This document shows positions 34,358 to 44,833 of a DNA stretch of 64,000 nt, in pieces. The stretch comes from Xanthomonas dyei (lineage in GTDB: Bacteria > Pseudomonadota > Gammaproteobacteria > Xanthomonadales > Xanthomonadaceae). Within the stretch, counting starts at the first letter, position 1; the number at the start of each line of letters is the position of its first letter. The notes below the pieces were generated by a model. It was not told the DNA's origin. It did no database searches and saw only the letters and a program-made list of their open reading frames with translations. Where the stretch lies: assembly GCF_002939865.1 (NCBI RefSeq), contig NZ_MDEE01000006.1:81885-145884 (forward strand). The letters run 5' to 3'. A program made the position numbers and the translations under genes.

Positions 34358-35811
34358 CGGTTTCTACCGCTGAATTACTGTCGTGGCTGGTGAAATCCAG
34401 TTATCTGGTTGCCGCTACGTTGTTCCTGCTGGGCTTACAGCGCATGGCCTCGCCGCTGACCGCGCGTAGCGGCATCCGCTGGGCCGGGCTGGGCATGCTG
34501 ATCGCCACGGTGGCCACGTTCTTCCTGCCGGAACTGCGCAACGTGCCGCTGATCCTGGCAGCGCTGGCGATCGGCACCGGGGTGGCGTGGTGGTCGGCCA
34601 GGAAAGTGGCCATCACCGACATGCCGCAGATGGTGGCGCTGTACAACGGCATGGGCGGCGGCTCGGCGGCGGCGATCGGCGCGGTGGAATTGCTGCGGTT
34701 TTCCTTCTTTGCCAATCGCGACACCGCGCACTGGAGCGCGCAGGCGATCGCCGAGCTGGCGGCGCGGCGGCCGGACACCACCACGGTGATGCTGGCGGTG
34801 ATCGGCTCGGCGATCGGAGCGGTGTCGTTGTCCGGCTCGATCATCGCCTGGGCCAAACTGGATGGCCGGCTCGACCGACGGGTGACCTTTCCCGGCCAGC
34901 AGGCGGTCAATCTGCTGGTGGCGCTCGCGGTCCTGGCGCTCGGCATCTGGGCCGCCACCAGTTTGCAGCCGCTGGCGATCATCGCCTTCTTTGCCATGGC
35001 GCTCGCGCTAGGCGTGTTGATGACGCTGCCGATCGGCGGTGCCGACATGCCGGTGGTGATTTCGCTCTACAACGCCTTTACCGGCCTGGCGGTGGCGTTC
35101 GAAGGCTATGTGCTGGGTAACGAAGCGCTGATCATCGCCGGCATGATGGTGGGTGCGGCCGGCATCCTGCTGACCCGGCTGATGGCCAAGGCGATGAATC
35201 GGCCGATCAGCGGCGTGCTGTTTTCCAACTTCGGTGGCGGCGGACAGGCGCAGGAAATCAGTGGCGCGCAAAAACCCATCGAGGCCGGCGATGTTGCCGC
35301 GATGATGGCCTTCGCCGAGCGGGTGGTGATCGTGCCCGGCTACGGCATGGCGGTGGCGCAGGCGCAGCACAAGATCTGGGAGCTTGCGCAGCGGCTGATC
35401 GCGCGCGGGGTCAAGGTGAAGTTTGCGATCCACCCGGTCGCCGGGCGCATGCCCGGGCATATGAACGTGCTGCTGGCCGAAGCCGGCGTGCCGTACGACC
35501 TGATCGCCGATATGGACGACATCAATCCCGAGTTCGCCAGCACCGATGTGTCGCTGGTGATCGGCGCTAACGACGTGGTCAACCCGGTCGCCAAGACCGA
35601 CCCGGCCAGCCCGATCTACGGCATGCCGATCCTGGACGTGGTCAATTCACGCAACACCGTGGTGATCAAGCGCGGCAAGGGCACCGGGTTTGCCGGCATC
35701 GAAAACGCACTGTTCTACGCCGACAACACCCGCATGCTCTACGGAGACGGTGCCGAAGCGGCCAGCGCGCTGGTCAGCGAGTTGAAGGCGCTGGATGGGG
35801 GCGGGCATTGA
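34354..35811 (+). CDS. pntB: NAD(P) transhydrogenase subunit beta
   Basis: 485 residues. The first ~290 are membrane domain with about eight to nine helices (LLSWLVKSSYLVAATLFLLG onwards); the C-terminal ~175 form the NADP(H)-binding domain III: VVIVPGYGMAVAQAQHKIWE, KFAIHPVAGRMPGHMNVLLAE and VNPVAKTDPASPIYGMPIL. Uses the proton gradient to transfer hydride from NADH to NADP+, supplying NADPH, relevant to AhpF-independent reductants such as thioredoxin for MsrA. Confidence 0.95.
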   Translation: MTVSTAELLSWLVKSSYLVAATLFLLGLQRMASPLTARSGIRWAGLGMLIATVATFFLPELRNVPLILAALAIGTGVAWWSARKVAITDMPQMVALYNGMGGGSAAAIGAVELLRFSFFANRDTAHWSAQAIAELAARRPDTTTVMLAVIGSAIGAVSLSGSIIAWAKLDGRLDRRVTFPGQQAVNLLVALAVLALGIWAATSLQPLAIIAFFAMALALGVLMTLPIGGADMPVVISLYNAFTGLAVAFEGYVLGNEALIIAGMMVGAAGILLTRLMAKAMNRPISGVLFSNFGGGGQAQEISGAQKPIEAGDVAAMMAFAERVVIVPGYGMAVAQAQHKIWELAQRLIARGVKVKFAIHPVAGRMPGHMNVLLAEAGVPYDLIADMDDINPEFASTDVSLVIGANDVVNPVAKTDPASPIYGMPILDVVNSRNTVVIKRGKGTGFAGIENALFYADNTRMLYGDGAEAASALVSELKALDGGGH

Positions 35812-36019
35812 GGCCTCGTACGACTGATGTCGCGGATGCACTTGAGAAGCCGATTGGTCTAGGGCGCTGTGCTCGCTGCCAAGTTCCTCGCAGCTAAGGC
35901 CCAGATCGGCAGCTCACGCGTGAGCCATCCGCAATCTCCAGCCAGTCGCACATAAGCTGCCGAGCTTTCGAATCGCAGCAGTGTTCAGGGGTAGTCCAAC
36001 GCTCAGCTCGTCGAGGGCG
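35812..36019. other. Intergenic region after pntB
   Basis: About 200 bases without a recognised gene or obvious terminator; it leads into the palindromic repeat at 36020. Confidence 0.4.
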
Positions 36020-36120
36020 CGGTGCCCTCACCGCTTGCGGGACACGCCGTGAATCCGTCCGTGGAGGCTCCTTGGCGGCATCCATGCCGCCAGGGGTCCC
36101 GCAAGCGGCGAGGACACCGC
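36020..36120 (-). repeat. Palindromic-core repeat with inverted ends, copy 1 (TIR family 2)
   Basis: About 100 bases. Ends GGTGCCCTCACCGCTTGCGG and, inverted, GCGGTGTCCTCGCCGCTTGC are imperfect terminal inverted repeats. The core GGCGGCAT-CC-ATGCCGCC can form an 8-bp hairpin. It is homologous, in opposite orientation, to the copy at 36335-36430. Open frames starting MDAAKEPPRTDSRRVP across it are translations of the repeat. Confidence 0.7.
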
Positions 36121-36334
36121 ACCAGAGAGTTGGTCGGCTGCTTTCTTGAAAGCGTGCTGCGGGTGTTGCGCTGCGCTATGCAAACGAAAGTTTTTGGATT
36201 GCGTGTTGAAAGCCGGTCTGCTGCTCGGCTTGCGATGAGAATGTGGTGAGAAGCTGGCAGACGCAAAGTGAGCCGATCAGCGCACGTCATGCCCTGCTCG
36301 CAACCACACACACCGACCAGCTTGACTGGTCCTT

Positions 36335-36430
36335 GCCCGCTCACCGTCGCGTGACCTTTGGCGGCATGGATGCCGCCAAAGAGCTTACAAGGACGTACTT
36401 GCAGCGTGTCCCGCGAGGGTGGGCGGGTAA
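36335..36430 (+). repeat. Palindromic-core repeat with inverted ends, copy 2 (TIR family 2)
   Basis: Inverted relative to copy 1. Ends TTGCCCGCTCACCGTCGCG and inverted TTACCCGCCCACCCTCGCG; core GGCGGCAT-GG-ATGCCGCC followed by AAAGAGCTTACAAGGACGTA and the shared CAGCGTGTCCCGCGAGG block. The spacer between the copies (36121-36334) contains no recognised gene. Confidence 0.7.
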
Positions 36431-36583
36431 GGGCCTGCAGCCAAGTTGCAGAGCTTCAGGCATCGCTGCGTCGGCACAATGAGGCATGACAGCCTTCGAA
36501 GAACAGCGCCATCTGGATCTGTGTGACTGAGGCATCCGCTTCAACACATCTGTGCTTGGGCTACCGCGACAAACGCGCCTGAT

Positions 36584-37003
36584 TCAGCGCGCAGCCCACC
36601 ACGCCACGAGCACCGCTGCGAAATAACACAACAGATCGAACGCATTGGTGGCCAGTTGCAGCAGGGTCCAGGCCAGGCGCGGGCCCATTTTCTGCGCCGA
36701 GGTCCATGGGTCCAGGCCCAGCGATCCGCCCAGTTGCGCCGAGGCGATGCCCCAATTGGCGCCGACGATGATCAGTGCGGTGGTCGCCACCGCCACGCCA
36801 ATCCGCAACCGGCCGGCGCGCAACGTGCCCAGGCGCAGCATCCATGCCACTTCCAGCGCAACCAGCACTGCCATCCAGCCGGCCTGGTTGCCCAGCGCAA
36901 GGGCGATGAGCAGCCAGGCGATGAGGGCGGTGACGCTTCCCAGCAACAGGAGCGGGGGCCAGAGCCAGTGGGCGCTTCTGGCGGACGCGGAGGTGGGCGG
37001 CAT
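36584..37003 (-). CDS. Four-helix inner membrane protein, unknown function
   Basis: 139 residues. Start ATG with AGGAG at good spacing. Four predicted TM helices: WLWPPLLLLGSVTALIAWLL, WMAVLVALEVAWMLRL, IGVAVATTALIIVGANWG and LLCYFAAVLVAWW. No family was recognised. It is convergent with nothing close and divergent from sufT, sharing a 174-base upstream region. Confidence 0.72.
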   Translation of the reverse strand: MPPTSASARSAHWLWPPLLLLGSVTALIAWLLIALALGNQAGWMAVLVALEVAWMLRLGTLRAGRLRIGVAVATTALIIVGANWGIASAQLGGSLGLDPWTSAQKMGPRLAWTLLQLATNAFDLLCYFAAVLVAWWAAR

Positions 37004-37177
37004 TGGAGCTCCTGACAGTGCGCACATGATAGAGCGCATGCCGCACTTTGCGATGCACTGCGTCGGCAGATGGAATGCAGCGTCGTCGATGGAATGGGCG
37101 GCCGGCGGCGGTGGCGCCACCACGGTCGGCTAGAATGGCCGACTTGCGCGCACCCGGCGCGGCCCCATATCCAGCCC

Positions 37178-37732
37178 ATGTACTCCCGTAGCAGCGAACC
37201 CGTCCAGTTCGAACGCGATTGCGATGCCGTCATGGTGCCGCAGGGCGATTCGGTGACCCTGCCCGCAGGCAGCTATGGCTATATCACCCAGGCCCTGGGT
37301 GGCAGCTACACGGTCTTTGTCGAAGGCAATCTGTTCCGCATTGCCGGCAAGGATGGCGATGCGATCGGCAAGGAGGCCCCGCCGGGGCTGGAATTGCCCG
37401 CCAACGCCAGCGACGAAGAAGTGGAAGCGCTGGTGTGGCAGCAGCTGCGTACCTGCTTCGACCCGGAAATTCCGTTCAATATCGTCGATCTGGGCCTGGT
37501 CTACGAGGCGGTGGTCAGCCATCGCGAAGAGGACAACCAGCGCCGGGTGGACGTCAAGATGACGCTCACCGCGCCCGGCTGCGGCATGGGGGAGATCCTG
37601 GTCGACGACGTGCGCAGCAAGGTGGAAATGATCCCGACCATTGCCGAGGCCGATGTCGAGCTGGTGTTCGACCCGCCGTGGGGCCGGCATATGATGTCCG
37701 AAGCGGCCCGTCTCGAGACCGGCATGCTCTGA
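37178..37732 (+). CDS. sufT: Putative Fe-S cluster assembly factor SufT
   Basis: 184 residues. N-terminal ~75 residues are the SufT-specific extension (DAVMVPQGDSVTLPAGSYGY); the rest is a DUF59/MIP18 domain: DPEIPFNIVDLGLVYE, KMTLTAPGCGMGEIL and DPPWGRHMMSEAARLE. DUF59 proteins help mature Fe-S proteins under demand; the cysteine in APGCGM is the conserved one. It lies 65 bases upstream of ilvE on the same strand, so the two may be co-expressed. BCAT itself needs no Fe-S cluster, though dihydroxyacid dehydratase in the same pathway does. Confidence 0.9.
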   Translation: MYSRSSEPVQFERDCDAVMVPQGDSVTLPAGSYGYITQALGGSYTVFVEGNLFRIAGKDGDAIGKEAPPGLELPANASDEEVEALVWQQLRTCFDPEIPFNIVDLGLVYEAVVSHREEDNQRRVDVKMTLTAPGCGMGEILVDDVRSKVEMIPTIAEADVELVFDPPWGRHMMSEAARLETGML

Positions 37733-37797
37733 TCGTCAGGCGCCATGTCCGCAGATGTGGCGCCGCGTCCTTTCGCCCGCCATACAGGAATCTTCCG

Positions 37798-38883
37798 GTG
37801 TCCGTGTCCTTCGCTTCCACCCGTTCTCCGTCGCCGCGCAGTGCCGACGAACTGTCCGTGATCCTGGCCGCGCCCGGCTTCGGGCTGCATTTCACCGACC
37901 ACATGGTCGCCATTTCCTGGAACAACGAGCAGGGCTGGCACGACGCGCAAGTGCGTGCCTACGGCCCGCTGCAGTTGGACCCGGCTGCCTCGGTGCTGCA
38001 TTACGGCCAGGAGATCTTCGAAGGCATCAAGGCCTACCGGCATGCCGACGGCTCGATCTGGACCTTCCGCCCGCAGGCCAATGGCGAGCGCCTGCAGCGC
38101 TCGGCGCGCCGTCTGGCCCTGCCGGAATTGCCGGTGGACCTGTTTGTCGAATCGCTGCGCCAGCTGGTGGCCGTGGACGCCGGCTGGGTGCCGTCGGCGC
38201 CGGAAACCAGCCTGTATTTCCGCCCGTTCATGATTGCCGATGAGGCCTTTCTGGGCGTGCGCGCTGCGCACAAGGCCTCGTACTACGTCATCGCCAGTCC
38301 TGCCGGCCCGTACTTCGCCAAGGGCGTGGCGCCGGTGTCGATCTGGTTGTCCACCGAATACGCGCGTGCGGCCAAGGGCGGCACCGGCGCGGCCAAGTGC
38401 GGCGGCAACTACGCCGCTTCGCTGCTGCCGCAGCAAAAAGCCTATGCGCAGGGTTGCTCGCAGGTGCTGTTCCTGGACCCGGTGGAAGGTAAGTACATCG
38501 AAGAACTGGGCGGCATGAACGTGTTCCTGGTCTACCAGGACGGCACCTTGGTGACCCCGGAACTGTCCGGCAGCATCCTGGAAGGCATCACCCGCGACAG
38601 CATCCTGCAGCTGGCCCGCGACCGCGGCATGCGCGTGGTCGAGCGCAAGGTGTCCATCGACGAATGGAAGCAGGGTGTGGCGTCGGGCGAAATCGCTGAA
38701 GTATTCGCCTGCGGCACCGCCGCGGTGGTCACCCCGATCGGTGAGCTCAAGGGTGACGGCTTTGCGGTGGGCGATCTGTCCGCGCCGGCGGGCGAGGTGA
38801 CCATGTCGCTGCGCCAGGAATTGACCGATATCCAGTACGGCCGCGTGCCGGACCGGCATGGCTGGCTGGTGCGCTTGTCCTGA
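37798..38883 (+). CDS. ilvE: Branched-chain amino acid aminotransferase
   Basis: 361 residues from a GTG with AGGAA six bases upstream; the long open frame upstream is a shadow of sufT. Class IV PLP aminotransferase of the longer (BCAT type II) group: Schiff-base lysine K200 in GAAKCGGNY, ELGGMNVF and the LSGSILEGITRDS and ACGTAAVVTPIG blocks. Final step of valine, leucine and isoleucine synthesis and first of their breakdown. A strong terminator follows. Confidence 0.94.
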   Translation: MSVSFASTRSPSPRSADELSVILAAPGFGLHFTDHMVAISWNNEQGWHDAQVRAYGPLQLDPAASVLHYGQEIFEGIKAYRHADGSIWTFRPQANGERLQRSARRLALPELPVDLFVESLRQLVAVDAGWVPSAPETSLYFRPFMIADEAFLGVRAAHKASYYVIASPAGPYFAKGVAPVSIWLSTEYARAAKGGTGAAKCGGNYAASLLPQQKAYAQGCSQVLFLDPVEGKYIEELGGMNVFLVYQDGTLVTPELSGSILEGITRDSILQLARDRGMRVVERKVSIDEWKQGVASGEIAEVFACGTAAVVTPIGELKGDGFAVGDLSAPAGEVTMSLRQELTDIQYGRVPDRHGWLVRLS

Positions 38884-38908
38884 GTCAGCGCTAAAGCGTC
38901 AAAAACAG

Positions 38909-38940
38909 GCCTCTGCGCGTCAGCGCAGGGGCTTTTTTTT
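38909..38940 (+). terminator. Rho-independent terminator after ilvE
   Basis: Stem GCCTCTGCGC / GCGCAGGGGC with a GTCA loop followed by eight T residues, 25 bases after the ilvE stop. Textbook intrinsic terminator. Confidence 0.9.
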
Positions 38941-38999
38941 GCCTGCCGTGCAGCACGCCGACAGGCTGACGGTCAAAAAACTGTGGGAAGCGGGCTGAA

Positions 39000-39150
39000 C
39001 AGACATGATTTTTGTCACAAAAATGATATTCAAGTTTCAAAAGTGTCGATTTCGTATTGTACAGTTTGGTTGCAGTGAGATAGGTTCGCTGAACGGATCG
39101 ATAACAGGGGATTGATTCCGGGGACTCGGCGCCGACCTATTGTAGGCGGT
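39000..39150 (+). promoter_or_regulatory. AT-rich upstream region of the protease cluster with a palindrome
   Basis: This stretch is far more AT-rich than its surroundings. It contains ATTTTTGT-C-ACAAAAAT (39008-39024), a perfect 8-bp inverted repeat, then a TTTCAAAAGTG ... TATTGTACA stretch that may hold the promoter. The protease start is at 39200. A transcription factor site is likely but the factor is not identified. Confidence 0.45.
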
Positions 39151-39199
39151 GCCGGATTACACCGCCAAGGCGGTTCTCTTTGATTTGGAAGGGAATTCA

Positions 39200-40945
39200 A
39201 TGTCGAACGAGTCTTTCCGCAAGCGTCCGCGCACGCTTACCGTCCTGGGCGCCACCGCCCTGACTTGCCTGCTACTGGCAACGCCTGCGTTTGCCGGCGA
39301 GGTCTACCTGGACGGTCTTGCCACCGCCCAAACCCATCAGAAATTCATCGTGACCTACAAGGACGGCAGCACGGCGCTGGCCAGTCCCACCGTGCTGAGC
39401 ACTTCGCTGCGCACCGCCGCACGTGCGGTGCCGGCCAAGGCCGGCAAGGCACTGGGCCTGGCTTCTGTCCGCCGTCTGGCGCTGGGGCCTGAATTGATCA
39501 AGGCCGACCGCGCGCTGGACCGCGCCGAGGCCGAAACCTTGATGCGCCAGCTGGCCGCCGACCCGAATGTGCAGAGCGTGGAAGTCGACCAGATCCTGCA
39601 TGCCACGCTGACACCCAACGACACCCGGCTGTCCGAGCAATGGGGCTTTGGCACCACCAACGCCGGCCTCAACATCCGTCCGGCCTGGGACAAGGCGACC
39701 GGCACCGGCGTCGTGGTGGCGGTGATCGATACCGGCATCACCACCCATGCCGACCTCGCTGCGAACATCCTGCCCGGCTACGACTTCATCAGCGACGCGA
39801 CGGCTGCGCGCGATGGCAATGGACGCGACAGCAACCCTGCGGACGAGGGCGACTGGTATGCCGCCAACGAGTGCGGCACCGGGATTCCGGCCTCCAACTC
39901 CAGCTGGCACGGCACCCATGTGGCCGGCACGGTTGCCGCGGTGACCAACAACAGTACCGGCGTGGCTGGTACCGCCTACAACGCCAAGGTCGTGCCGGTG
40001 CGCGTGCTCGGCAAGTGTGGCGGCTCGTTGTCGGACATCTCCGACGCCATCGTCTGGGCGTCGGGCGGCAGCGTCAGCGGCATTCCGGCCAACGCCAACC
40101 CGGCCGAGGTCATCAACATGTCGCTCGGCGGTGGTGGTGCCTGCTCGACCACCATGCAGAACGCGATCAGCGGCGCGGTGTCGCGCGGTACCACGGTGGT
40201 GGTGGCGGCGGGCAACAGCTCGGCCAACGTGTCCGGCTCGCTGCCGGCCAACTGCGCCAACGTGATCGCGGTGGCGGCCACCACCTCGGCGGGCGCCAAG
40301 GCCAGCTATTCCAACTTCGGTGCCGGCATCGATGTGTCAGCGCCCGGCTCGGCGATCCTGTCCACGCTCAACAGCGGCACCACCACCCCGGGCAGTGCCA
40401 GCTACGCGTCCTACAACGGCACCTCGATGGCGGCGCCGCATGTGGCCGGCGTGGTCGCGCTGGTGCAGTCGGTCGCACCGACCGCGCTCACTCCGGCAGC
40501 GGTGGAAACCTTGCTGAAGAACACCGCGCGCGCGTTGCCGGGTGCCTGTTCCGGCGGTTGTGGCGCCGGCATCGTCAATGCCGACGCCGCAGTGACGGCG
40601 GCCATCAGCGGCAGCAACGGCGGTGGCGGTGGCGGAACCGGCAACACGCTGACCAACGGCACGCCGGTCACCGGCCTGGGCGCGTCCAGCGGTGCGGAGC
40701 TGAACTACACCATCGCCGTTCCCGCCGGCAGCGGCACGCTGACCGTGGCGATCAGCGGCGGCACCGGCGATGCAGACCTGTACGTGCGCGCCGGCAGCGC
40801 ACCGACCGACACCACCTACGCCTGCCGTCCGTACCTCAGCGGCAATGCCGAAACCTGCAGCATCAGCGCGCCATCGGGCACGTACTACGTGCGGGTCAAG
40901 GCGTACAGCACGTTCTCTGGCGTGACCTTGAGCGCCAGCTACTAA
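39200..40945 (+). CDS. Secreted subtilisin-like serine protease 1 (S8, with PPC domain)
   Basis: 581 residues. Signal peptide 1-32 (cleaved after FAG or nearby), I9-like inhibitory propeptide to ~135 (FIVTYKDG ... VEVDQILHATL), S8 catalytic domain with D177 (VIDTG), H237 (HGTH) and S409 (GTSMAAPH), a GSNGGGGGG linker at ~487, then a pre-peptidase C-terminal (PPC) beta domain to the end. It is an extracellular plant-tissue-degrading protease type exported by the Sec and type II systems in Xanthomonas. First of three tandem paralogs; RBS GGAAGGGA. Confidence 0.94.
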   Translation: MSNESFRKRPRTLTVLGATALTCLLLATPAFAGEVYLDGLATAQTHQKFIVTYKDGSTALASPTVLSTSLRTAARAVPAKAGKALGLASVRRLALGPELIKADRALDRAEAETLMRQLAADPNVQSVEVDQILHATLTPNDTRLSEQWGFGTTNAGLNIRPAWDKATGTGVVVAVIDTGITTHADLAANILPGYDFISDATAARDGNGRDSNPADEGDWYAANECGTGIPASNSSWHGTHVAGTVAAVTNNSTGVAGTAYNAKVVPVRVLGKCGGSLSDISDAIVWASGGSVSGIPANANPAEVINMSLGGGGACSTTMQNAISGAVSRGTTVVVAAGNSSANVSGSLPANCANVIAVAATTSAGAKASYSNFGAGIDVSAPGSAILSTLNSGTTTPGSASYASYNGTSMAAPHVAGVVALVQSVAPTALTPAAVETLLKNTARALPGACSGGCGAGIVNADAAVTAAISGSNGGGGGGTGNTLTNGTPVTGLGASSGAELNYTIAVPAGSGTLTVAISGGTGDADLYVRAGSAPTDTTYACRPYLSGNAETCSISAPSGTYYVRVKAYSTFSGVTLSASY

Positions 40946-41208
40946 ACGTTGCCGCTCGACGCTGTTGCGCTGTCTGGCCGGCTGGCCAGGCAGCGCCGAC
41001 CCAGCGCTACATCCCATCTGCGATGTCCGCCCACGTCTGCCGTTTCGGCAGGCGCAGGCAGGGCAGTGCCGCTCGGCCGGAATGGACACCGGTCAGTCGT
41101 TTCGACGGGCGTCATCGCCCGTTTCGTCCGGCCCGATCCGCGGTGTTGCGGCAAGGGCTCGGTCATCTCGCCGCAGCTGCGGCACTTCTACTTCTTGAGG
41201 AACGATCG

Positions 41209-42618
<1,410 letters not shown>

Positions 42619-42703
42619 GGCGACGGCGAGGCGCGATGCCGGCCTGACCGCCGGCATCGACGTCGGGCCGGCCCCGACGCCGCTGTCGGTGTTTTGAAAC
42701 CTG

Positions 42704-42729
42704 CACTGCCCCGCTTCGGCGGGGCAGTG
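42704..42729 (+). terminator. Terminator hairpin after protease 2
   Basis: Perfect 11-bp stem CACTGCCCCGC / GCGGGGCAGTG with a TTCG tetraloop, 86 bases after the stop; no T-tract. The remainder of the 42619-42959 gap has no recognised gene and must contain the promoter of protease 3. Confidence 0.75.
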
Positions 42730-42959
42730 TGCGTTTGGGCCTTGGCCAGACCTGGGCATTGGTCAACCGGCGGCGGCAATGGCTGAACAAAGCGCTTGGC
42801 ATTGACTACCGACCGCTTCAGCCACGCGGATGGCATGCCGATAGCCAGCCGACGTGAGGTATGGCCGTGTGCAACCGCCCCACGATCAGGCAGTGCGCGT
42901 CGCAGAGGGTGTCAGCGCGTTGTCTTCCGAACGTTCAACGCCTTGGGGAGGGTTGATCC

Positions 42960-44657
42960 ATGTCGCATGTCTCGGTTGGTGTGCTGCGCCACGCTGTGTT
43001 TGTCTGTGCGTTGTCCTGCACGTTTTATGCCACGGCCGGCGAGGTCAGTCTGCAAGGGCTGGCGTCCAGTTCCACCCATCAACGTTTCATCGTCAGCTAC
43101 AAGGACCGTGTCGGCAGCAGCCGCGCGACCGGCCTGTCTGCGCCGTGGCGCGAGATCGCCAGCGTCGTGCCTGCACAGCGCGGGCGCGTGCTGGGGTTGT
43201 CCGCCACGCGCCGGCTCAGCACCGGCCCGATGCTGTTGGTGGCCGATCGCAAACTGGATCGCGTGGATGCGGAAAGCCTGATGCGGCGCCTTGCCGCCGA
43301 CCCGGCCGTCAAACGTGTGGAAGTGGACGTATTGATGCGCCCCTTGCTGGTGCCCAACGATCCCGGCGTGTCCCAGCAGTGGGCGATGGGCACCAGCACC
43401 GCCGGTCTCAACATCCGGCCGGCATGGGACCGCACCACCGGCAAGGGCATCGTGGTGGCGGTGATCGATACCGGCATCACCAAACATCCGGATCTGGACG
43501 CCAATGTGCTGCCCGGCTACGACTTCATCGTCGACCCGGCGACCGCGCGCGACGGCAATGCGCGCGACGCCACTGCCGCCGACCAGGGCGACTGGACGGC
43601 GGCAAACGAATGCGGGCCCGGTGCGTCCGCCTCCAGCTCCAGCTGGCACGGCACGCATGTGGCCGGCATCGTGGCGGCGGTCGGCAACAATGCAGGCGGC
43701 GTGGTCGGCACGGCGTTCAATGCCAAGGTGCTGCCGCTGCGCGTATTGGGCCGCTGCGGCGGGTACATGTCCGATATCGCCGATGCGATCGTCTGGGCAT
43801 CGGGCGGCAAGGTCACCGGTGCGCCGGCCAATCCGAATCCGGCCACGGTGATCAATCTGTCGCTGGGCGGTGCGGGGAGTTGTTCGACAACGCTGAGCAC
43901 GGCCATCGCCGGTGCGGTGACGCGGGGGAGCTCGGTGGTGGTGGCGGCAGGCAACAGCAATATGGATGTGGCCACCAGCGTGCCGGCCAATTGCCCGAAC
44001 GTGATCGCAGTGGCGGCCACCACCTCGGCGGGCGCCAAGGCCAGCTTCTCCAACTTCGGCAAAGGCGTGGATATTGCAGCGCCGGGGCAGGCCATCGTCT
44101 CCACGCTCAACAGCGGCACCACGGTGCCGGGGACTGCGGCCTACGCGTCCTACAGCGGCACCTCGATGGCCGCGCCGCATGTGGCTGGCGTGGTGGCGCT
44201 GATGCAGTCGGTGGCACTGAATCCGCTCACGCCGGCCACGGTGAAAGCACTGCTCAAGAGCAGCGCCCGGCCGTTGCCGATTGCCTGCACGCAGGGGTGC
44301 GGTGCGGGGCTGGTCAATGCCGATGGCGCGGTGGCGGCGGTGATCGCGTCGACCACCTTGGCCAGGAATGCGGCACGTACCGGATTGAGTGCAGCGCAGT
44401 CGGATGTGCTGTATTACCAGATCGATGTGCCGGCCGGCACGCGCGCGCTCAAGGTGGCGCTCAACGGGGGCAGCGGCAATGCCGATCTGTCGCTACGCGC
44501 AGCGGCACTGCCCACCGACACCGCCTACACCTGCCGCAGCCTGCTGCCGGGCAATGCCGACAGCTGCACGCTGAACGCACCGGTGGCCGGCACGTATTAC
44601 GTGCGGTTGAAAGCGACGTTGGCGTTTTCAGGCGTCAGCGTCACGGCGGCGTACTGA
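42960..44657 (+). CDS. Secreted subtilisin-like serine protease 3 (S8, with PPC domain)
   Basis: 565 residues. Shorter signal peptide (about 1-26, ending ATAG), propeptide, S8 domain with D170, H230 and S402, and a C-terminal PPC domain (DVLYYQIDVPAGTRALKVAL ... GTYYVRLKATLAFSGV). More diverged than protease 1 and 2 are from each other, and its predicted signal has extra cysteines (VCALSC), which could also suggest a different processing. Third of the tandem set. Confidence 0.93.
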   Translation: MSHVSVGVLRHAVFVCALSCTFYATAGEVSLQGLASSSTHQRFIVSYKDRVGSSRATGLSAPWREIASVVPAQRGRVLGLSATRRLSTGPMLLVADRKLDRVDAESLMRRLAADPAVKRVEVDVLMRPLLVPNDPGVSQQWAMGTSTAGLNIRPAWDRTTGKGIVVAVIDTGITKHPDLDANVLPGYDFIVDPATARDGNARDATAADQGDWTAANECGPGASASSSSWHGTHVAGIVAAVGNNAGGVVGTAFNAKVLPLRVLGRCGGYMSDIADAIVWASGGKVTGAPANPNPATVINLSLGGAGSCSTTLSTAIAGAVTRGSSVVVAAGNSNMDVATSVPANCPNVIAVAATTSAGAKASFSNFGKGVDIAAPGQAIVSTLNSGTTVPGTAAYASYSGTSMAAPHVAGVVALMQSVALNPLTPATVKALLKSSARPLPIACTQGCGAGLVNADGAVAAVIASTTLARNAARTGLSAAQSDVLYYQIDVPAGTRALKVALNGGSGNADLSLRAAALPTDTAYTCRSLLPGNADSCTLNAPVAGTYYVRLKATLAFSGVSVTAAY

Positions 44658-44700
44658 GTATCGCGGGAACACCGCTGCCGATGCGGCGTAAGGCCGCCGA

Positions 44701-44833
44701 CACACCGGCTGCGCTCGCCACCAGGTGGGCGCGGCCGATGCTGGCTGCGGTTGTGCCACGCGTACGTTCCGGTGCTGAGCATGCCGTCCATGCGGACCTG
44801 ACGGGGGCGCGCTACGGTTTGTTGACCGCTCCT
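44701..44833 (-). repeat. Dispersed ~145-bp repeat, copy D (TIR family 1)
   Basis: Minus-orientation copy with blocks GGTCAACAAACCGTAGCG, GTCAGGTCCGCATGGACGG, TGCTCAGCACCGGAACGTA and CGGCCGCGCCCACCTGG. It is the most diverged of the four and lies between the convergent protease 3 and ybaK genes, ending at the ybaK stop codon. Confidence 0.62.

Noticed and set aside
35894..36482. Two small proteins starting MDAAKE on opposite strands
   Set aside because: Both begin in the palindromic core of the inverted repeat elements; they are repeat translations without RBS.
37219..37797. In-frame upstream extension of ilvE
   Set aside because: Overlaps sufT in another frame; GTG at 37798 has AGGAA at correct spacing.
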